Below, piece after piece: positions 7,515 through 16,233 of a stretch of 64,000 nt of DNA; position 1 is the first letter of the stretch, and each line of letters starts with the position of its first letter. Source of the DNA: Herbidospora sakaeratensis (lineage in GTDB: Bacteria; Actinomycetota; Actinomycetes; Streptosporangiales; Streptosporangiaceae); contig NZ_BBXC01000016.1 in NCBI RefSeq assembly GCF_001570525.1, forward strand, positions 226,908 to 290,907. The letters run 5' to 3'. Made by a program: the position numbers and the translations under genes. Below the pieces are notes generated by a model that saw only the letters and a list, made by a program, of their open reading frames with translations, was not told where the DNA came from and searched no databases.

Positions 7515-8456
7515 GTGAAGCGTCTCCTCTCCTCTATCTGGACACCCGCGGCCCGTGACATGCGGGCCTGGGCGCTGGCGGCGGTCGTGGTCAACGCGGG
7601 CATCACCGTGACGGGCGCGGCGGTGCGGCTCACGGGCTCGGGCCTCGGCTGCCCGACCTGGCCCCGGTGCACCGCCGACAGTTTCGTCCCGGTCCCCCAT
7701 CCGGACCACTCGCCGATCAACACCGCGATCGAGTTCGGCAACCGCATGTTCAGCCTCCTTGTGCTGGCGGTCGCCATCGCGGTGTTCCTGGCCGCGTGGA
7801 GGCTGAGGCGGCGTTCGCTGATCCCGCTGGCGCTGGTGCAGCCGCTCGGCGTGGTCTTCCAGGCCCTCTGGGGCGGGCTGGTGGTGCGGACCGCCCTCAA
7901 CCCGGTCACCGTGAGCGTGCACTTCCTGGTGTCGATCGGGATGATCGCGGCGGCGTACATGCTGTTCGCGCGGTCGGCCGAGGGCGACGGGCCCATCGTG
8001 CCGGTCGTCCATCCGTGGATCGTCACGCTGGGCCGGGTGCTGACCGGGGCCATGCTCGTGCTGCTGGTCGCGGGCGTCGTCACGACGGGCACCGGCCCCC
8101 ACTCCGGCGACGAGCGGGCCAGCCGGTTCGACTTCGACATCGAGATCGTGGCCCGCGTCCACGCCGACGTCGTGTGGGTCGTCGTGGGGCTGACCTTCGC
8201 CCTGCTGTTCGCCCTCCACCTGACCAAGGCGCCCGAGCGGGCCAGGCGGGCCGCGCTGATCCTGTTCGGCGTGGAGATCGCGCAGGGGATCATCGGGTAC
8301 GTCCAGTACTTCCTCGCGGTGCCCGCGCTGCTGGTCGGCTTCCACGTGCTGGGGGCGGCCCTCGTGTGGATCGCCACCCTCCACCTCGTGCACACGCTGC
8401 GGGAGCGCAGCGAGATCACCGAGTTCGCGAACCACGAGGCGGTCGCCCGCGTCTGA
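7515..8456 (+). CDS. ctaA: Haem A synthase (COX15/CtaA)
   Basis: A 313-residue membrane protein with about eight helices in two fourfold bundles. It has the EFGNR motif (residues 73-77), a conserved cysteine pair (Cys46 and Cys52 in GLGCPTWPRC) and histidines in the helix regions (VHFLVSIGM, FHVLGAALVW) that can ligate haem. It converts haem O to haem A for the aa3 terminal oxidase and works after CtaB, encoded 6.6 kb away on the other strand. The GTG start is 48 bases from the divergent hydroxyproline operon. Confidence 0.93.
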   Translation: MKRLLSSIWTPAARDMRAWALAAVVVNAGITVTGAAVRLTGSGLGCPTWPRCTADSFVPVPHPDHSPINTAIEFGNRMFSLLVLAVAIAVFLAAWRLRRRSLIPLALVQPLGVVFQALWGGLVVRTALNPVTVSVHFLVSIGMIAAAYMLFARSAEGDGPIVPVVHPWIVTLGRVLTGAMLVLLVAGVVTTGTGPHSGDERASRFDFDIEIVARVHADVVWVVVGLTFALLFALHLTKAPERARRAALILFGVEIAQGIIGYVQYFLAVPALLVGFHVLGAALVWIATLHLVHTLRERSEITEFANHEAVARV

Positions 8457-8462
8457 CCCTTC

Positions 8463-9128
8463 GTGAAACGAGCCGTCTTCCGGGGCGCCGTCGCGGCCAG
8501 CCTGGCCGCCCTGGCCCCCATGACCTGGGCGTGGTTGTCGAGCGACGGCCACCGCATCGACACCAACGACCCCGGCTGGACCGCCGGGGTCCCGGCCGCG
8601 CCGGTCGCGCTGGTGCTGGGCGCCGGGGTGGTCGGCGACTGGCCGACCGCGATGTTGCGCGACCGCCTCGACATCGGCGCGGCGCTCTACCGGGCCGGGA
8701 AGGTCCGGGCGCTGCTGCTGTCGGGCACCAACCACGTCAAGGAGTACGACGAGCCCACGGTCATGCGCGACTACCTGCTGGCCAAGGGCGTCCCGGCCGG
8801 CGCCCTCGTGCTCGACTACGCGGGCCTGGACACCTGGGACTCCTGCGTCCGCGCCAAGAAGATCTTCGGCGCCTCGCAGGTGACCGTGGTCACCCAGACC
8901 TTCCACCTGCCCCGCGCGGTGACGTTGTGCCAGGAGGCCGGCCTGACCACCTTCGGCGTCGGCGACGACTCCCAGCGCAAGTACGCGCTGACCACCTACG
9001 TCTACGCCGCCCGCGAGTTCTTCGCGACCGGCAAGGCGTTCCTCGACTCGGTGGTGCTCAAGACCGACCCGAGGTTCCTGGGGCCCTACGAGACCTCGCT
9101 CGACACCGCGCTGGCGAAACGTTCATAG
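8463..9128 (+). CDS. SanA/ElyC/YdcF-type DUF218 protein
   Basis: A 221-residue protein with an N-terminal signal anchor (residues about 5-25) and a DUF218 domain (VALVLGAGV, then LLLSGTN and VVTQTFHLPRAV). It matches the SanA subgroup, whose members affect envelope integrity and vancomycin sensitivity in enterobacteria; the biochemical role is not established. The GTG start lies six bases after the ctaA stop, so the two may be cotranscribed. A strong hairpin follows the gene. Confidence 0.85.
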   Translation: MKRAVFRGAVAASLAALAPMTWAWLSSDGHRIDTNDPGWTAGVPAAPVALVLGAGVVGDWPTAMLRDRLDIGAALYRAGKVRALLLSGTNHVKEYDEPTVMRDYLLAKGVPAGALVLDYAGLDTWDSCVRAKKIFGASQVTVVTQTFHLPRAVTLCQEAGLTTFGVGDDSQRKYALTTYVYAAREFFATGKAFLDSVVLKTDPRFLGPYETSLDTALAKRS

Positions 9129-9207
9129 ATCCGACCTGCGCGGACGTCACCGCGCGTGGCCGGGGAAGGGGGCCGCCGGTTACCATTCCCGGGACCTCGT
9201 GACCGCG

Positions 9208-9239
9208 GAAGCCCGCCACGCCCTGCCGTGGCGGGCTTC
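9208..9239. terminator. Bidirectional terminator hairpin
   Basis: A perfect 13-bp stem (GAAGCCCGCCACG with CGTGGCGGGCTTC) around a six-base loop. It lies between the convergent SanA-like and LPMO genes and carries the common A/T-edged GCCCGCC...GGCGGGC form. It can end transcripts from both sides, although the T-run is short. Confidence 0.75.
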
Positions 9240-9245
9240 GCGCGT

Positions 9246-10379
9246 CTACCGGCAGGTGCCGGCCGTGACCGTCGGGGTGCCGCCGCCGCTGAAGTTCGAC
9301 AAGAAGCCGATCACGATGGAGCCGCCCGGCGGGATCGTGGTGTTCCACGCCAACGCCCGGAACGTCAGCGTCGTGCCGCTCTGCGTGTAGGCGGCGTTCC
9401 AGGCCGAGGTGACCGTGGTGCCGAAGGCGACGGTCGCGGTGGCCGTCCACGAGGAGATCGGGGTCGAGCCGGTGTTGCGGATGGTCACGCTGCCCTGGAA
9501 GCCGCTGTTCCAGGCGCTCGCGATGCCGGCCGTCACGGTGCACTGGCCGGAGGGATTGGGCGTCGGGCTGGGGCTGACCGGCGGGCACGACGGCGCCGGG
9601 GTGGGCGCGCCGGGCTCACACCCGCCCGGGAACGACGGGCTGGGGCTGGGGCTCACCGGCGGGCACGAGGGTGCGGGAGTGGGCGCTCCCGGCTCGCATC
9701 CCCCGGGGAACGACGGGGTGGGCGAGGGGCTCGCGGTGCCGCCGAAGACCACGTCGGAGCAGCTGTAGAAGGTCTCGGCGCTGTCGCTGCGGGTCCAGAC
9801 GGCGTAGATGACGTGCCGGCCGGTGCGGACCGGCAGGGTGGCGGTCCAGCGGTAGGCGCCGTTGTCGAGCGCGGGCTGCGGGTCGGCGGTGAAGAAGGGG
9901 GTGTCCTCCATCATCGACCAGGTCAGCGGCTGGGTCGGGTCGTAGCCCTGCTTGGTGACGTAGAGGCGGAACGCGCCGGGGTGGGGCACCCAGGCGCCGT
10001 AGACGAAGTTGTACCGCGCCCCCGAGGTCAGGTTGGTCGAGGGCCAGTCGGTGCGGGGCCGGTCGTAGGCGGCGTACTTGGGGTTGCCGCCGGAGCAGAT
10101 CTGCCCGTCGGGGATGTAGCCACGGGTGCGGCCGGCGCCGTCGGAGCGCAGCACGCCGTACCAGTCGTAGAGGGGCTGGGTGCCCCCCTGGGCGACGGCG
10201 GCGGCGCAGGCGGCGTTCTTCGGGATGATCTGGCCGCCGGTCAGGCCGTCGACGTAACACGCGTAGGTGCGGCTGGCCGGATTGGTGGTGGCGCCGTGGG
10301 CCTGCGCCGACGGCGATGCGACGACCATCGCCACGAGTGCCGCCAAGGCGGCCACCACGGCGATCAGGGGTCGGGTCAC
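9246..10379 (-). CDS. Secreted lytic polysaccharide monooxygenase (AA10) with C-terminal CBM2
   Basis: 377 residues. The signal peptide ends AQA at residue 27, so the mature protein starts at His28, which with His133 (AWVPHPG) makes the copper histidine brace. The AA10 domain runs to about residue 230 (ending YSCSDVVFGG), followed by a Pro/Ser/Cys linker of two 26-residue repeats and a CBM2 domain of about 100 residues bounded by Cys (QCTVTAG... to GTCR). It should cleave chitin or cellulose oxidatively outside the cell; the substrate is not decided by sequence. The GTG start at 10379 fits the signal peptide; longer readings are Arg-rich. Confidence 0.92.
   Translation of the reverse strand: MTRPLIAVVAALAALVAMVVASPSAQAHGATTNPASRTYACYVDGLTGGQIIPKNAACAAAVAQGGTQPLYDWYGVLRSDGAGRTRGYIPDGQICSGGNPKYAAYDRPRTDWPSTNLTSGARYNFVYGAWVPHPGAFRLYVTKQGYDPTQPLTWSMMEDTPFFTADPQPALDNGAYRWTATLPVRTGRHVIYAVWTRSDSAETFYSCSDVVFGGTASPSPTPSFPGGCEPGAPTPAPSCPPVSPSPSPSFPGGCEPGAPTPAPSCPPVSPSPTPNPSGQCTVTAGIASAWNSGFQGSVTIRNTGSTPISSWTATATVAFGTTVTSAWNAAYTQSGTTLTFRALAWNTTIPPGGSIVIGFLSNFSGGGTPTVTAGTCR
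9571..9726 (-). repeat. Two-copy 78-bp tandem repeat encoding the LPMO linker
   Basis: Two adjacent near-identical 78-base units (matching points at 9577 and 9655) encode the repeated linker block with two cysteines per unit (GGCEPGAPTPAPSC). Differences between copies are mostly silent, which suggests a fairly old but conserved duplication. Cysteines are unusual in LPMO linkers. Confidence 0.85.
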
Positions 10380-10492
10380 GTTGCGGTCCTCTCGATCGGG
10401 GGCATGCGACGTACGCCCTCCGGAAAGACGGCCCACCCGGATGCAGGGGGCCCGATGACCTGCGTGACGATCCGGACGATGACACCGGCCCG

Positions 10493-10519
10493 GCCGGGCC
10501 GTCGAGGAGACGGCCCGGC
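10493..10519 (-). terminator. GC-rich hairpin after the anchored CBM2 gene
   Basis: An 11-bp perfect stem (GCCGGGCCGTC with GACGGCCCGGC) and five-base loop, 35 bases after the stop of the CBM2 gene and before the LPMO start. There is no T-tract. It probably separates the two genes, but could also be a leader structure of the LPMO mRNA. Confidence 0.5.
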
Positions 10520-10553
10520 GCACGGCGCTGACCTGGGAAGATCCCTGAACGTT

Positions 10554-10985
10554 TCAGCCGCAGTAGATGTCGGCGATGGTGGGCGTCTCCTTCGCGTCGC
10601 CCTTGAAGCCCGCCACCTCGGTCGCACCGGGCTTGAGCACCTTGTTCCACTTCTCGGCGTGGATCATCACCGAGGGCCCGCTCTGCATCCAGGTGCCGTT
10701 CCACGACTGGTTGATCTTCGCCTCCAGCGGGACGTTCCACTGGACGTACCAGTCGTTGATCGGCGCGGTGCCGGTGTTGGTGATCTTGGCCTCACCCTGG
10801 AAACCCCCAGGCCAGGTGGTGATCAGTGTCACCTCGGCGGTGCACTTGGCGGCCGCGACGGCGGGTGCGGGCGAGGGGTGGAAGTGGACCGCCTCGGCGG
10901 GCGCCCCCACGATCCGCCAGAGGACCAGGGCCGCCCCGGCGACCAGCACGAGAACGGCAAGGGCGGTGAGGGAGTTTCTCTTCAA
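10554..10985 (-). CDS. Membrane-anchored CBM2 (cellulose/chitin-binding) protein
   Basis: 143 residues from TTG 10985. An N-terminal membrane anchor (SLTALAVLVLVAGAALVLWRIV) is followed by a short Pro/Ala spacer and one complete CBM2 domain (Cys-bounded, with exposed aromatics in NDWYVQWNVPL and SWNGTWMQSG). No catalytic domain is present. The TTG start is chosen because GGAGGG lies seven bases upstream; ATG 11003 is the in-frame alternative. It lies just upstream of the LPMO gene on the same strand. It would hold cells to crystalline polysaccharide or display the binding module; that role is inferred. Confidence 0.8.
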   Translation of the reverse strand: MKRNSLTALAVLVLVAGAALVLWRIVGAPAEAVHFHPSPAPAVAAAKCTAEVTLITTWPGGFQGEAKITNTGTAPINDWYVQWNVPLEAKINQSWNGTWMQSGPSVMIHAEKWNKVLKPGATEVAGFKGDAKETPTIADIYCG

Positions 10986-11050
10986 CGGGGGCCCTCCAGG
11001 CATGACGGATCGACGGTCGTCACGCGGGTTCGGGCCCGCCGGAATTGAAA

Positions 11051-11082
11051 CACGGCCCCCGGCCGGAGCGCCAGGGGCCGTG
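11051..11082 (-). terminator. Terminator hairpin downstream of the M14 peptidase gene
   Basis: A nine-bp stem CACGGCCCC/GGGGCCGTG. Read on the minus strand it is followed by TTTCAATT, a weak T-run. It is the second of two hairpins after the peptidase stop. Confidence 0.6.
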
Positions 11083-11111
11083 TCCATGTCCACTTTGGGC
11101 AGATTCAGGAC

Positions 11112-11148
11112 GCGAGCCACAGCCGGCCTTCGGCCGGCCGCGGCTCGC
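11112..11148 (-). terminator. Long hairpin directly after the M14 peptidase stop
   Basis: Two stacked stems, GCGAGCC/GGCTCGC outside and GCCGGCC/GGCCGGC inside with a three-base loop, begin six bases after the peptidase stop codon. Together with the hairpin at 11051-11082 it forms a tandem terminator. Confidence 0.6.
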
Positions 11149-11153
11149 TTGGG

Positions 11154-13757
11154 TCACTTCACGTCCGCCGCGGAGGACGACCAGTAGAGCGCCTTGGCCA
11201 CCTGGGCGAACAGGCCCTTGGGGTGGTTGCGGAACATCGGCTCGGTGCCGAACATGACCACCGCCGCGCCGCGTTCGTCCCGGCCGCTGACCACGGCCGC
11301 CTGGCCGCGGGCCGCGTCCTGGCCGCCCGTGCCGTTGGCGTTGGCCCGCCAGTGGCCGCTGACCAGCGGGCCGTCGGCCGCGTACGCCTGCTCGACGCGG
11401 ACCTCCGGGCCGAGGCCGGTGAACCAGCGCGGCGAGTAGACGAACGAGCTCGCCGGGGCGTCGCCGCCGACCGGGCCGCCCGGCGAGGTCACCTTCACCA
11501 CGCCGTTGGCGTCGCTGCGACCGGCGACCGGGGTCACGGTGAGCAGGCCGGCCGCGCCGTTGAAGGTCGCGCCGGTGCTGCCGCGGGTGACCACGCCGCC
11601 CGTCGTCAGGTAGGCGTCGAGCGCCGCCCTGGCCTCGGGGGTGAGCTGGGCGTAGCTGAGGCCGCTGGAGACGAAGAGCACGTCGGTGCCGCTCCAGTCG
11701 AACCCGGCGTTCAGCACGGCCGTCGACACCGGCGTGACCTGGAAGCCCAGCTCACGCAGGGTGAACAGCTCGTCGGCCGAGACGGCGGCGGCGATCCGGA
11801 CCTGGCCGATCTTGGCGCCGGTGGTCGTGGACGCCTGGCCGAAGGACACCCCGTACTTGCGGGCGACCCCCTCGGCCTGGCGGCGGGCCGAGGCCGGGAT
11901 CACGGCGGTCCCGTCGGCGGCCCAGGTGACCTGGACACCCTGCCCGAGCAGCTCGTTCAGGGCCTGGATCTCGCGGCCGTCGGTGACCCGCAGCGAGAGC
12001 GACCGGGACGTCCACGGCACCGAGCCGTCGAGGCCGGCCCGGTCGACCTGCTTCGTGTCGGCCTTGATCGAGGTGACGGAGTCGACCGTGGCGCCCCAGA
12101 GCAGGGCGTGGCTCCAGCCGGAGATGTCGTACATGGAGTCGACGCGCGGGGTGATGTCGGCGCCCGGCTCCAGCATCACGTTGGCGATGCCGCGCTTGGG
12201 CTGGTGCATGTCGACGACGTAGGAGCCCTCGGCGTACCGCTTGCCGCCGGCCGAGAACGCCTTCTTCGCCTTGTCCACCCGGACGTCGTTGGCGATCAGG
12301 TGGTCGACCAGGCGCGCGGCGGCCGTGGCCGAACGCTGCCCGTCGCCCGCCGGGATCACGTAGGCGCGCGGGAAGGTGGTGTTGTAGACGTCCTCGGGGC
12401 CGAAGCCCGGCACGATGTCCAGCGGCACCTGCTTGGAGGGCTCGCCGGCGGCGCCCCGGCGGAACACCTCGATCTGGTCGGCGATCAGCTGGTCGTGGCG
12501 CTCCTGCACGAAGGTGTACGTCGCCCGCATCACCGCCGCCGCGATGTTGGTGTTGATGGCCGAGCGCCGCCGCAGCTCCTCGACCGGGAGGTTGTTGTAG
12601 TCGGCGTTGTTGACCCGCATCGGGAACTCGATGGTGTGCGAGGCCACCGCGCCCTGGAAGGGGGCGTACTGCGGGGTGAAGATCGGGGGCCAGTCGTCCC
12701 AGCCCTCGGCGTCGTCGCGGAACGGGATGGTCGGCGGGTTCACGCCGTCCTTCTCGGGCGTGTAGCCGAGGCCGAGCACCGCCTGCTCCATGGCCAGGCC
12801 GTTGGCGTAGGTGTTCTTGATGAACACGTCGTACTCGTAGTTGGCGCCGTGGGGCGGGGTCGTCGGCTCGATGAGGGTGCCGTTGACGTAGCCGTGCAGG
12901 TCGATCATGGCGACCGGCTGGGTGTCGATCATGACCTGGCGCATCGCCTGGACCTCGGGCTGCGAGGCGGTGATGAAGTCGCGGTTCATGTCGAAGCCGG
13001 CGCCGTTGGCGCGGGTGTTGCCGAACCGGCCGTCGGGGTTGGCTGTGACGTTGAAGTAGAGCCGGGTGCGGTTCAGCAGGTCGACGATCTTCTTGTCGCT
13101 ACTGGTCGCCAATTCCTCGATCACGCGCAGGGCGGCGTCGGTGCCCTCCCACTCGTTGCCGTGGATGTTGTTGTTGACGAAGACCGGCGCCTTGTACTTC
13201 CCGGGCAGCTTGCGGTCCTTGGCGGCCTTGGCGGCGTCGTTCTCGATCCGGTCGCGAATGGCGTCCTGCTCGCGGGCCTGCTGCTTGCTCTCGGGCGCGG
13301 TGACCGTCACGAGGTAGAGGTCGCGGCCCTGGTGGGACTGGGCGATGACCTCGACGCTGACGCGGTTGCTGCGGGCCTGGAGGGCGTTCAGCTTGCCGGC
13401 GATGGCGTGGTAGGGCGTCAGGCCCAGCTTGACGGAGGCGTCGGCCGGGTTCTCGGCGGGAACCGGCAGGCGGGTCTGGCGCGGGTAGCCGCGCTCCTTG
13501 TCCTTGAAGTCGCGGAAGAAGGGGAAGTGCTTGAGCCGCTCGGCGGCGGCTGCGGGGGTCGTGTCGCCCGCCGGGGCGCGTAACGTCGCGGCGGCCGGAT
13601 CGGCGACGCCGGCGGCCTCCTCGTTGCGCTCGGGACCGTTGCCGAAGTCGCGGGTGGTCACCCCGGGCGGCGGGGTCGGCTCGGCGGAGGCCGAACCCGT
13701 CGGAGCGAGGAGCGTGGCCGCGACGGCGACGCTCAGGAGAGCGGTGGGGGCACGCAA
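11154..13757 (-). CDS. Secreted M14-family zinc carboxypeptidase
   Basis: 867 residues with a signal peptide (cleavage near residue 25, SASA). The M14 domain occupies about residues 110-400, with zinc ligands His199 and Glu202 (HGNEWEG) and His288 (IDLHGY), the substrate-binding NPDGR/NRDF segment, and general base Glu377 (HTIEFP). The C-terminal roughly 450 residues are a second, uncharacterised region. It should trim C-terminal residues from extracellular peptides. The TTG start is supported by CGGAGG seven bases upstream. It may be co-regulated with the nearby polysaccharide-acting genes, but it has its own terminators. Confidence 0.88.
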   Translation of the reverse strand: MRAPTALLSVAVAATLLAPTGSASAEPTPPPGVTTRDFGNGPERNEEAAGVADPAAATLRAPAGDTTPAAAAERLKHFPFFRDFKDKERGYPRQTRLPVPAENPADASVKLGLTPYHAIAGKLNALQARSNRVSVEVIAQSHQGRDLYLVTVTAPESKQQAREQDAIRDRIENDAAKAAKDRKLPGKYKAPVFVNNNIHGNEWEGTDAALRVIEELATSSDKKIVDLLNRTRLYFNVTANPDGRFGNTRANGAGFDMNRDFITASQPEVQAMRQVMIDTQPVAMIDLHGYVNGTLIEPTTPPHGANYEYDVFIKNTYANGLAMEQAVLGLGYTPEKDGVNPPTIPFRDDAEGWDDWPPIFTPQYAPFQGAVASHTIEFPMRVNNADYNNLPVEELRRRSAINTNIAAAVMRATYTFVQERHDQLIADQIEVFRRGAAGEPSKQVPLDIVPGFGPEDVYNTTFPRAYVIPAGDGQRSATAAARLVDHLIANDVRVDKAKKAFSAGGKRYAEGSYVVDMHQPKRGIANVMLEPGADITPRVDSMYDISGWSHALLWGATVDSVTSIKADTKQVDRAGLDGSVPWTSRSLSLRVTDGREIQALNELLGQGVQVTWAADGTAVIPASARRQAEGVARKYGVSFGQASTTTGAKIGQVRIAAAVSADELFTLRELGFQVTPVSTAVLNAGFDWSGTDVLFVSSGLSYAQLTPEARAALDAYLTTGGVVTRGSTGATFNGAAGLLTVTPVAGRSDANGVVKVTSPGGPVGGDAPASSFVYSPRWFTGLGPEVRVEQAYAADGPLVSGHWRANANGTGGQDAARGQAAVVSGRDERGAAVVMFGTEPMFRNHPKGLFAQVAKALYWSSSAADVK

Positions 13758-13855
13758 CAGAGAACCTCCGTGATCAGAGTGCGTGCCTCAATTCATAGTG
13801 ATCATTCGTATGATTACGCAAGATTTGTGATGAAAGCTCTTGTGGCCGGAAGATT

Positions 13856-15016
13856 TCACGCCCAAGGTGGCGGCACGGCCACGCGCGGCGGCGGCACCGG
13901 GAACAGGCCCCGCGAGTGGGCCATCAGGTCGGCCAGCGACCGCTGGGTGACCAGGAAGTCGTCCTCGGAGACCCCTCCGCGCACCGCCCGCTCGTGGAGC
14001 AGCCCGAGCTCGGTCGCGGCCAGCTGGTAGTCGCTCATCGCCTGCTGCCCGCGCCGCCCGCCGTGCTGGCGGGCCCACTTGCGGGCCTCGCGCCGGTGCT
14101 TCAGCGACGAGAGCATGACGATGTCGGCGGCCGTGATCAGCCCGGTGCGCTCGTAGGGCGGCAGGTAGTGCTGGATCATGCCGACCACCCGCTTCCGGTC
14201 GCGCACGATGACCCACAGCTCCACGAAGAGCAGCGCCATCAGGATCAGGTAGGCCACGATCAGCCCGTTGAAGCCGGCGAAGGAGGCGAACCCGTTCCAG
14301 AGGCCGTGGAGGATCATCGCGCCGATCCAGCCGAAGACGACCATCCAGACGCCGCGCGCGCCCCGGTTCTGCGGCTGGGCGGCGTAGGCCACCGCGATCC
14401 CGATCAGCGAGGTGAACAGCGGGTGGGCGAGCGGCGAGAGCACCCCGCGCAGCACCACCGTGGCGGCCAGGCCCTCGGGGCCGTTCTCGGTCAGCGCCGC
14501 CAGGTAGTAGCTGACGTTCTCGGACATCGCGAAGCCCAGGCCCACCATGCTGGCGTAGATGATGCCGTCGGTCGGGCCGTCGAGCTCCTGCCGCCGGTAG
14601 CGCAGGAACCCGACCAGCACCAGGCCCTTCATCGACTCCTCGACGAGCGGGGCGCCGAAGGTGGCGACGTAGTTGCGGGCCCCCTCGGGGTCGCCCAGCG
14701 CGTTCTCGACGTAAATCAGGTTGAGCGAGTTGAGCAGGCCGGCGAACAGCACCGCGATGCCCGCGCCCCACATGAAGGCGAAGATCAGGTTGCTGCGCGG
14801 CTCGGGCTCCATGCGGTCGAGCGCCAGGACCCCCGCCAGCAGCAGCGGAACGGGCGCGATCGCCGCCGCCAGCGCGATGAAGAACTCGACCGGGTCTCCG
14901 TTGAGGATGTCAAAGGAGAACGACACGGTCGCGCAGATGCCCGCCACCACGAGCCCGATGATGAGCCCGAAGGACGGGCGCCCCCTCAACACCGATCGTG
15001 GATCACGGCTCGCCAT
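13856..15016 (-). CDS. PrsW-family intramembrane metalloprotease
   Basis: 386 residues with about eight membrane helices. The PrsW motifs are in order: EESMKG (126-131), ENVSY (166-170), HPLF (198-201) and HGLWNGF near residue 238. The charged C-terminal tail of about 120 residues is cytoplasmic. In Bacillus, PrsW cuts an anti-sigma factor; actinobacterial relatives are mostly uncharacterised, and no sigma/anti-sigma pair is visible nearby. It ends 98 bases before the M14 gene and lies 36 bases downstream of ctaB, so it may share the ctaB transcript. Confidence 0.85.
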   Translation of the reverse strand: MASRDPRSVLRGRPSFGLIIGLVVAGICATVSFSFDILNGDPVEFFIALAAAIAPVPLLLAGVLALDRMEPEPRSNLIFAFMWGAGIAVLFAGLLNSLNLIYVENALGDPEGARNYVATFGAPLVEESMKGLVLVGFLRYRRQELDGPTDGIIYASMVGLGFAMSENVSYYLAALTENGPEGLAATVVLRGVLSPLAHPLFTSLIGIAVAYAAQPQNRGARGVWMVVFGWIGAMILHGLWNGFASFAGFNGLIVAYLILMALLFVELWVIVRDRKRVVGMIQHYLPPYERTGLITAADIVMLSSLKHRREARKWARQHGGRRGQQAMSDYQLAATELGLLHERAVRGGVSEDDFLVTQRSLADLMAHSRGLFPVPPPRVAVPPPWA

Positions 15017-15052
15017 TCCGTGAGCGTAACGGAACCTCGACGCGCTGTCCGC

Positions 15053-15988
15053 TCAGGCGATCAGGGAGTCGATCGCCACGGCCAGGAACAGCAGCGCCAG
15101 GTAGATGTTCGACCAGTGGAAGAACCGCATCGGGCGCAGGTCGACGCCGGTCTTGCCCGCCTTCAGGCGGTGGCGCAGGGCGTACACCTCGAACAGGCAG
15201 GCGGCGCCCAGCACGGCCGCGACGGCCGGGTAGAACAGGGAGGTCCCGGCCACCGGCCAGAGCAGCAGCGAGCAGACCACGGTCGCCCACGTGTACCAGA
15301 TGACCTGCTTCACGACCGTGGCCTCGGAGGCCACCGTGGGGAGCATCGGCACCTTGGCGGCGGCGTAGTCCTCGCGGTAGCGCATCGCCAGGGTCCAGGT
15401 GTGCGGCGGCGTCCAGAAGAACACCACGCCGAACAGCACGACCGGCGCCCACGACATGCCGCCGGTGATGCCGGCCCAGCCGATCAGCACGGGCATGCAC
15501 CCGGCGATGCCGCCCCAGACGATGTTCTGCGACGTGCGCCGCTTCAGGAACATCGAATAGACCAGGACGTAGAAGAGGATCGCCCCCAAGGACAGGGCGG
15601 CGGCCAGCCAGTTGACGGTCAGGCCGAGGCCCAGCGTGGAAGCCGCGCCCAAAATCACGCCAAAAGTGAGCGCGCCCCTCGGGGACACCGTGTGGCGGGC
15701 CAGCGGACGGCGCCGCGTGCGGCGCATCACCTCGTCGATGTCGCGGTCGATGTAGCAGTTCAGCGCGTTGGCGCTGCCCGCCGACAGGGTGCCGAACACC
15801 ATGGTGTTGATCGCCAGCCACAGATCGGGAAGGCCCTTGGCGGCGAGGAACATGACCGGCAGCGTGGTGATCAGGAGCAGCTCGATGATCCGCGGCTTGG
15901 TCAGCGCCACATAGGCCCGGATGACCTCGCCGGCGCCGCGGCGAACCGCGGCGGGGGCCATCGCTTCGTTCTTCATGAGCACCGTCAA
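15053..15988 (-). CDS. ctaB: Protohaem IX farnesyltransferase (haem O synthase)
   Basis: 311 residues, nine predicted helices, UbiA family. The prenyl-diphosphate motif is [15 protein letters not shown], and a second Asp-containing loop lies around [14 protein letters not shown]. It makes haem O, the substrate of the ctaA product. The start is TTG 15988 with GGAAG upstream; the in-frame GTG 15982, ATG 15976 and ATG 15961 are alternatives. Divergent from tkt. Confidence 0.93.
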   Translation of the reverse strand: MTVLMKNEAMAPAAVRRGAGEVIRAYVALTKPRIIELLLITTLPVMFLAAKGLPDLWLAINTMVFGTLSAGSANALNCYIDRDIDEVMRRTRRRPLARHTVSPRGALTFGVILGAASTLGLGLTVNWLAAALSLGAILFYVLVYSMFLKRRTSQNIVWGGIAGCMPVLIGWAGITGGMSWAPVVLFGVVFFWTPPHTWTLAMRYREDYAAAKVPMLPTVASEATVVKQVIWYTWATVVCSLLLWPVAGTSLFYPAVAAVLGAACLFEVYALRHRLKAGKTGVDLRPMRFFHWSNIYLALLFLAVAIDSLIA

Positions 15989-16170
15989 GGCGCTTCCAGC
16001 ACGTGCGGGGTCAACGCGTAACCTCGGGATTAGAGCGGGATCTCCGGGCAGCAGCCGGAACTAGGGAAATCACTGTAGTGGGACGGGCCCGTGGTCCCTG
16101 AATCGGGGCTGCTCACCCACCTGCCGTCTCACGGACGGCGGCCTACCGGACGGTACCGGTCGCCACCCGT

Positions 16171-16176
16171 TAGGGT
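16171..16176 (+). promoter_or_regulatory. tkt: Candidate -10 element of the tkt operon
   Basis: TAGGGT lies 58 bases before the tkt start in the 245-base ctaB-tkt divergent region, and the same hexamer occurs in front of gap. No clear -35 is visible at the right distance. The rest of the gap holds only a short hairpin (16123-16139, GCCGTC/GACGGC) and no gene. Confidence 0.35.
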
Positions 16177-16233
16177 CCCGTGTGGGCGGGAACGCCCGAA
16201 CGCGCGAAAGAAAGACTAGAGGGGATCGAGCGA

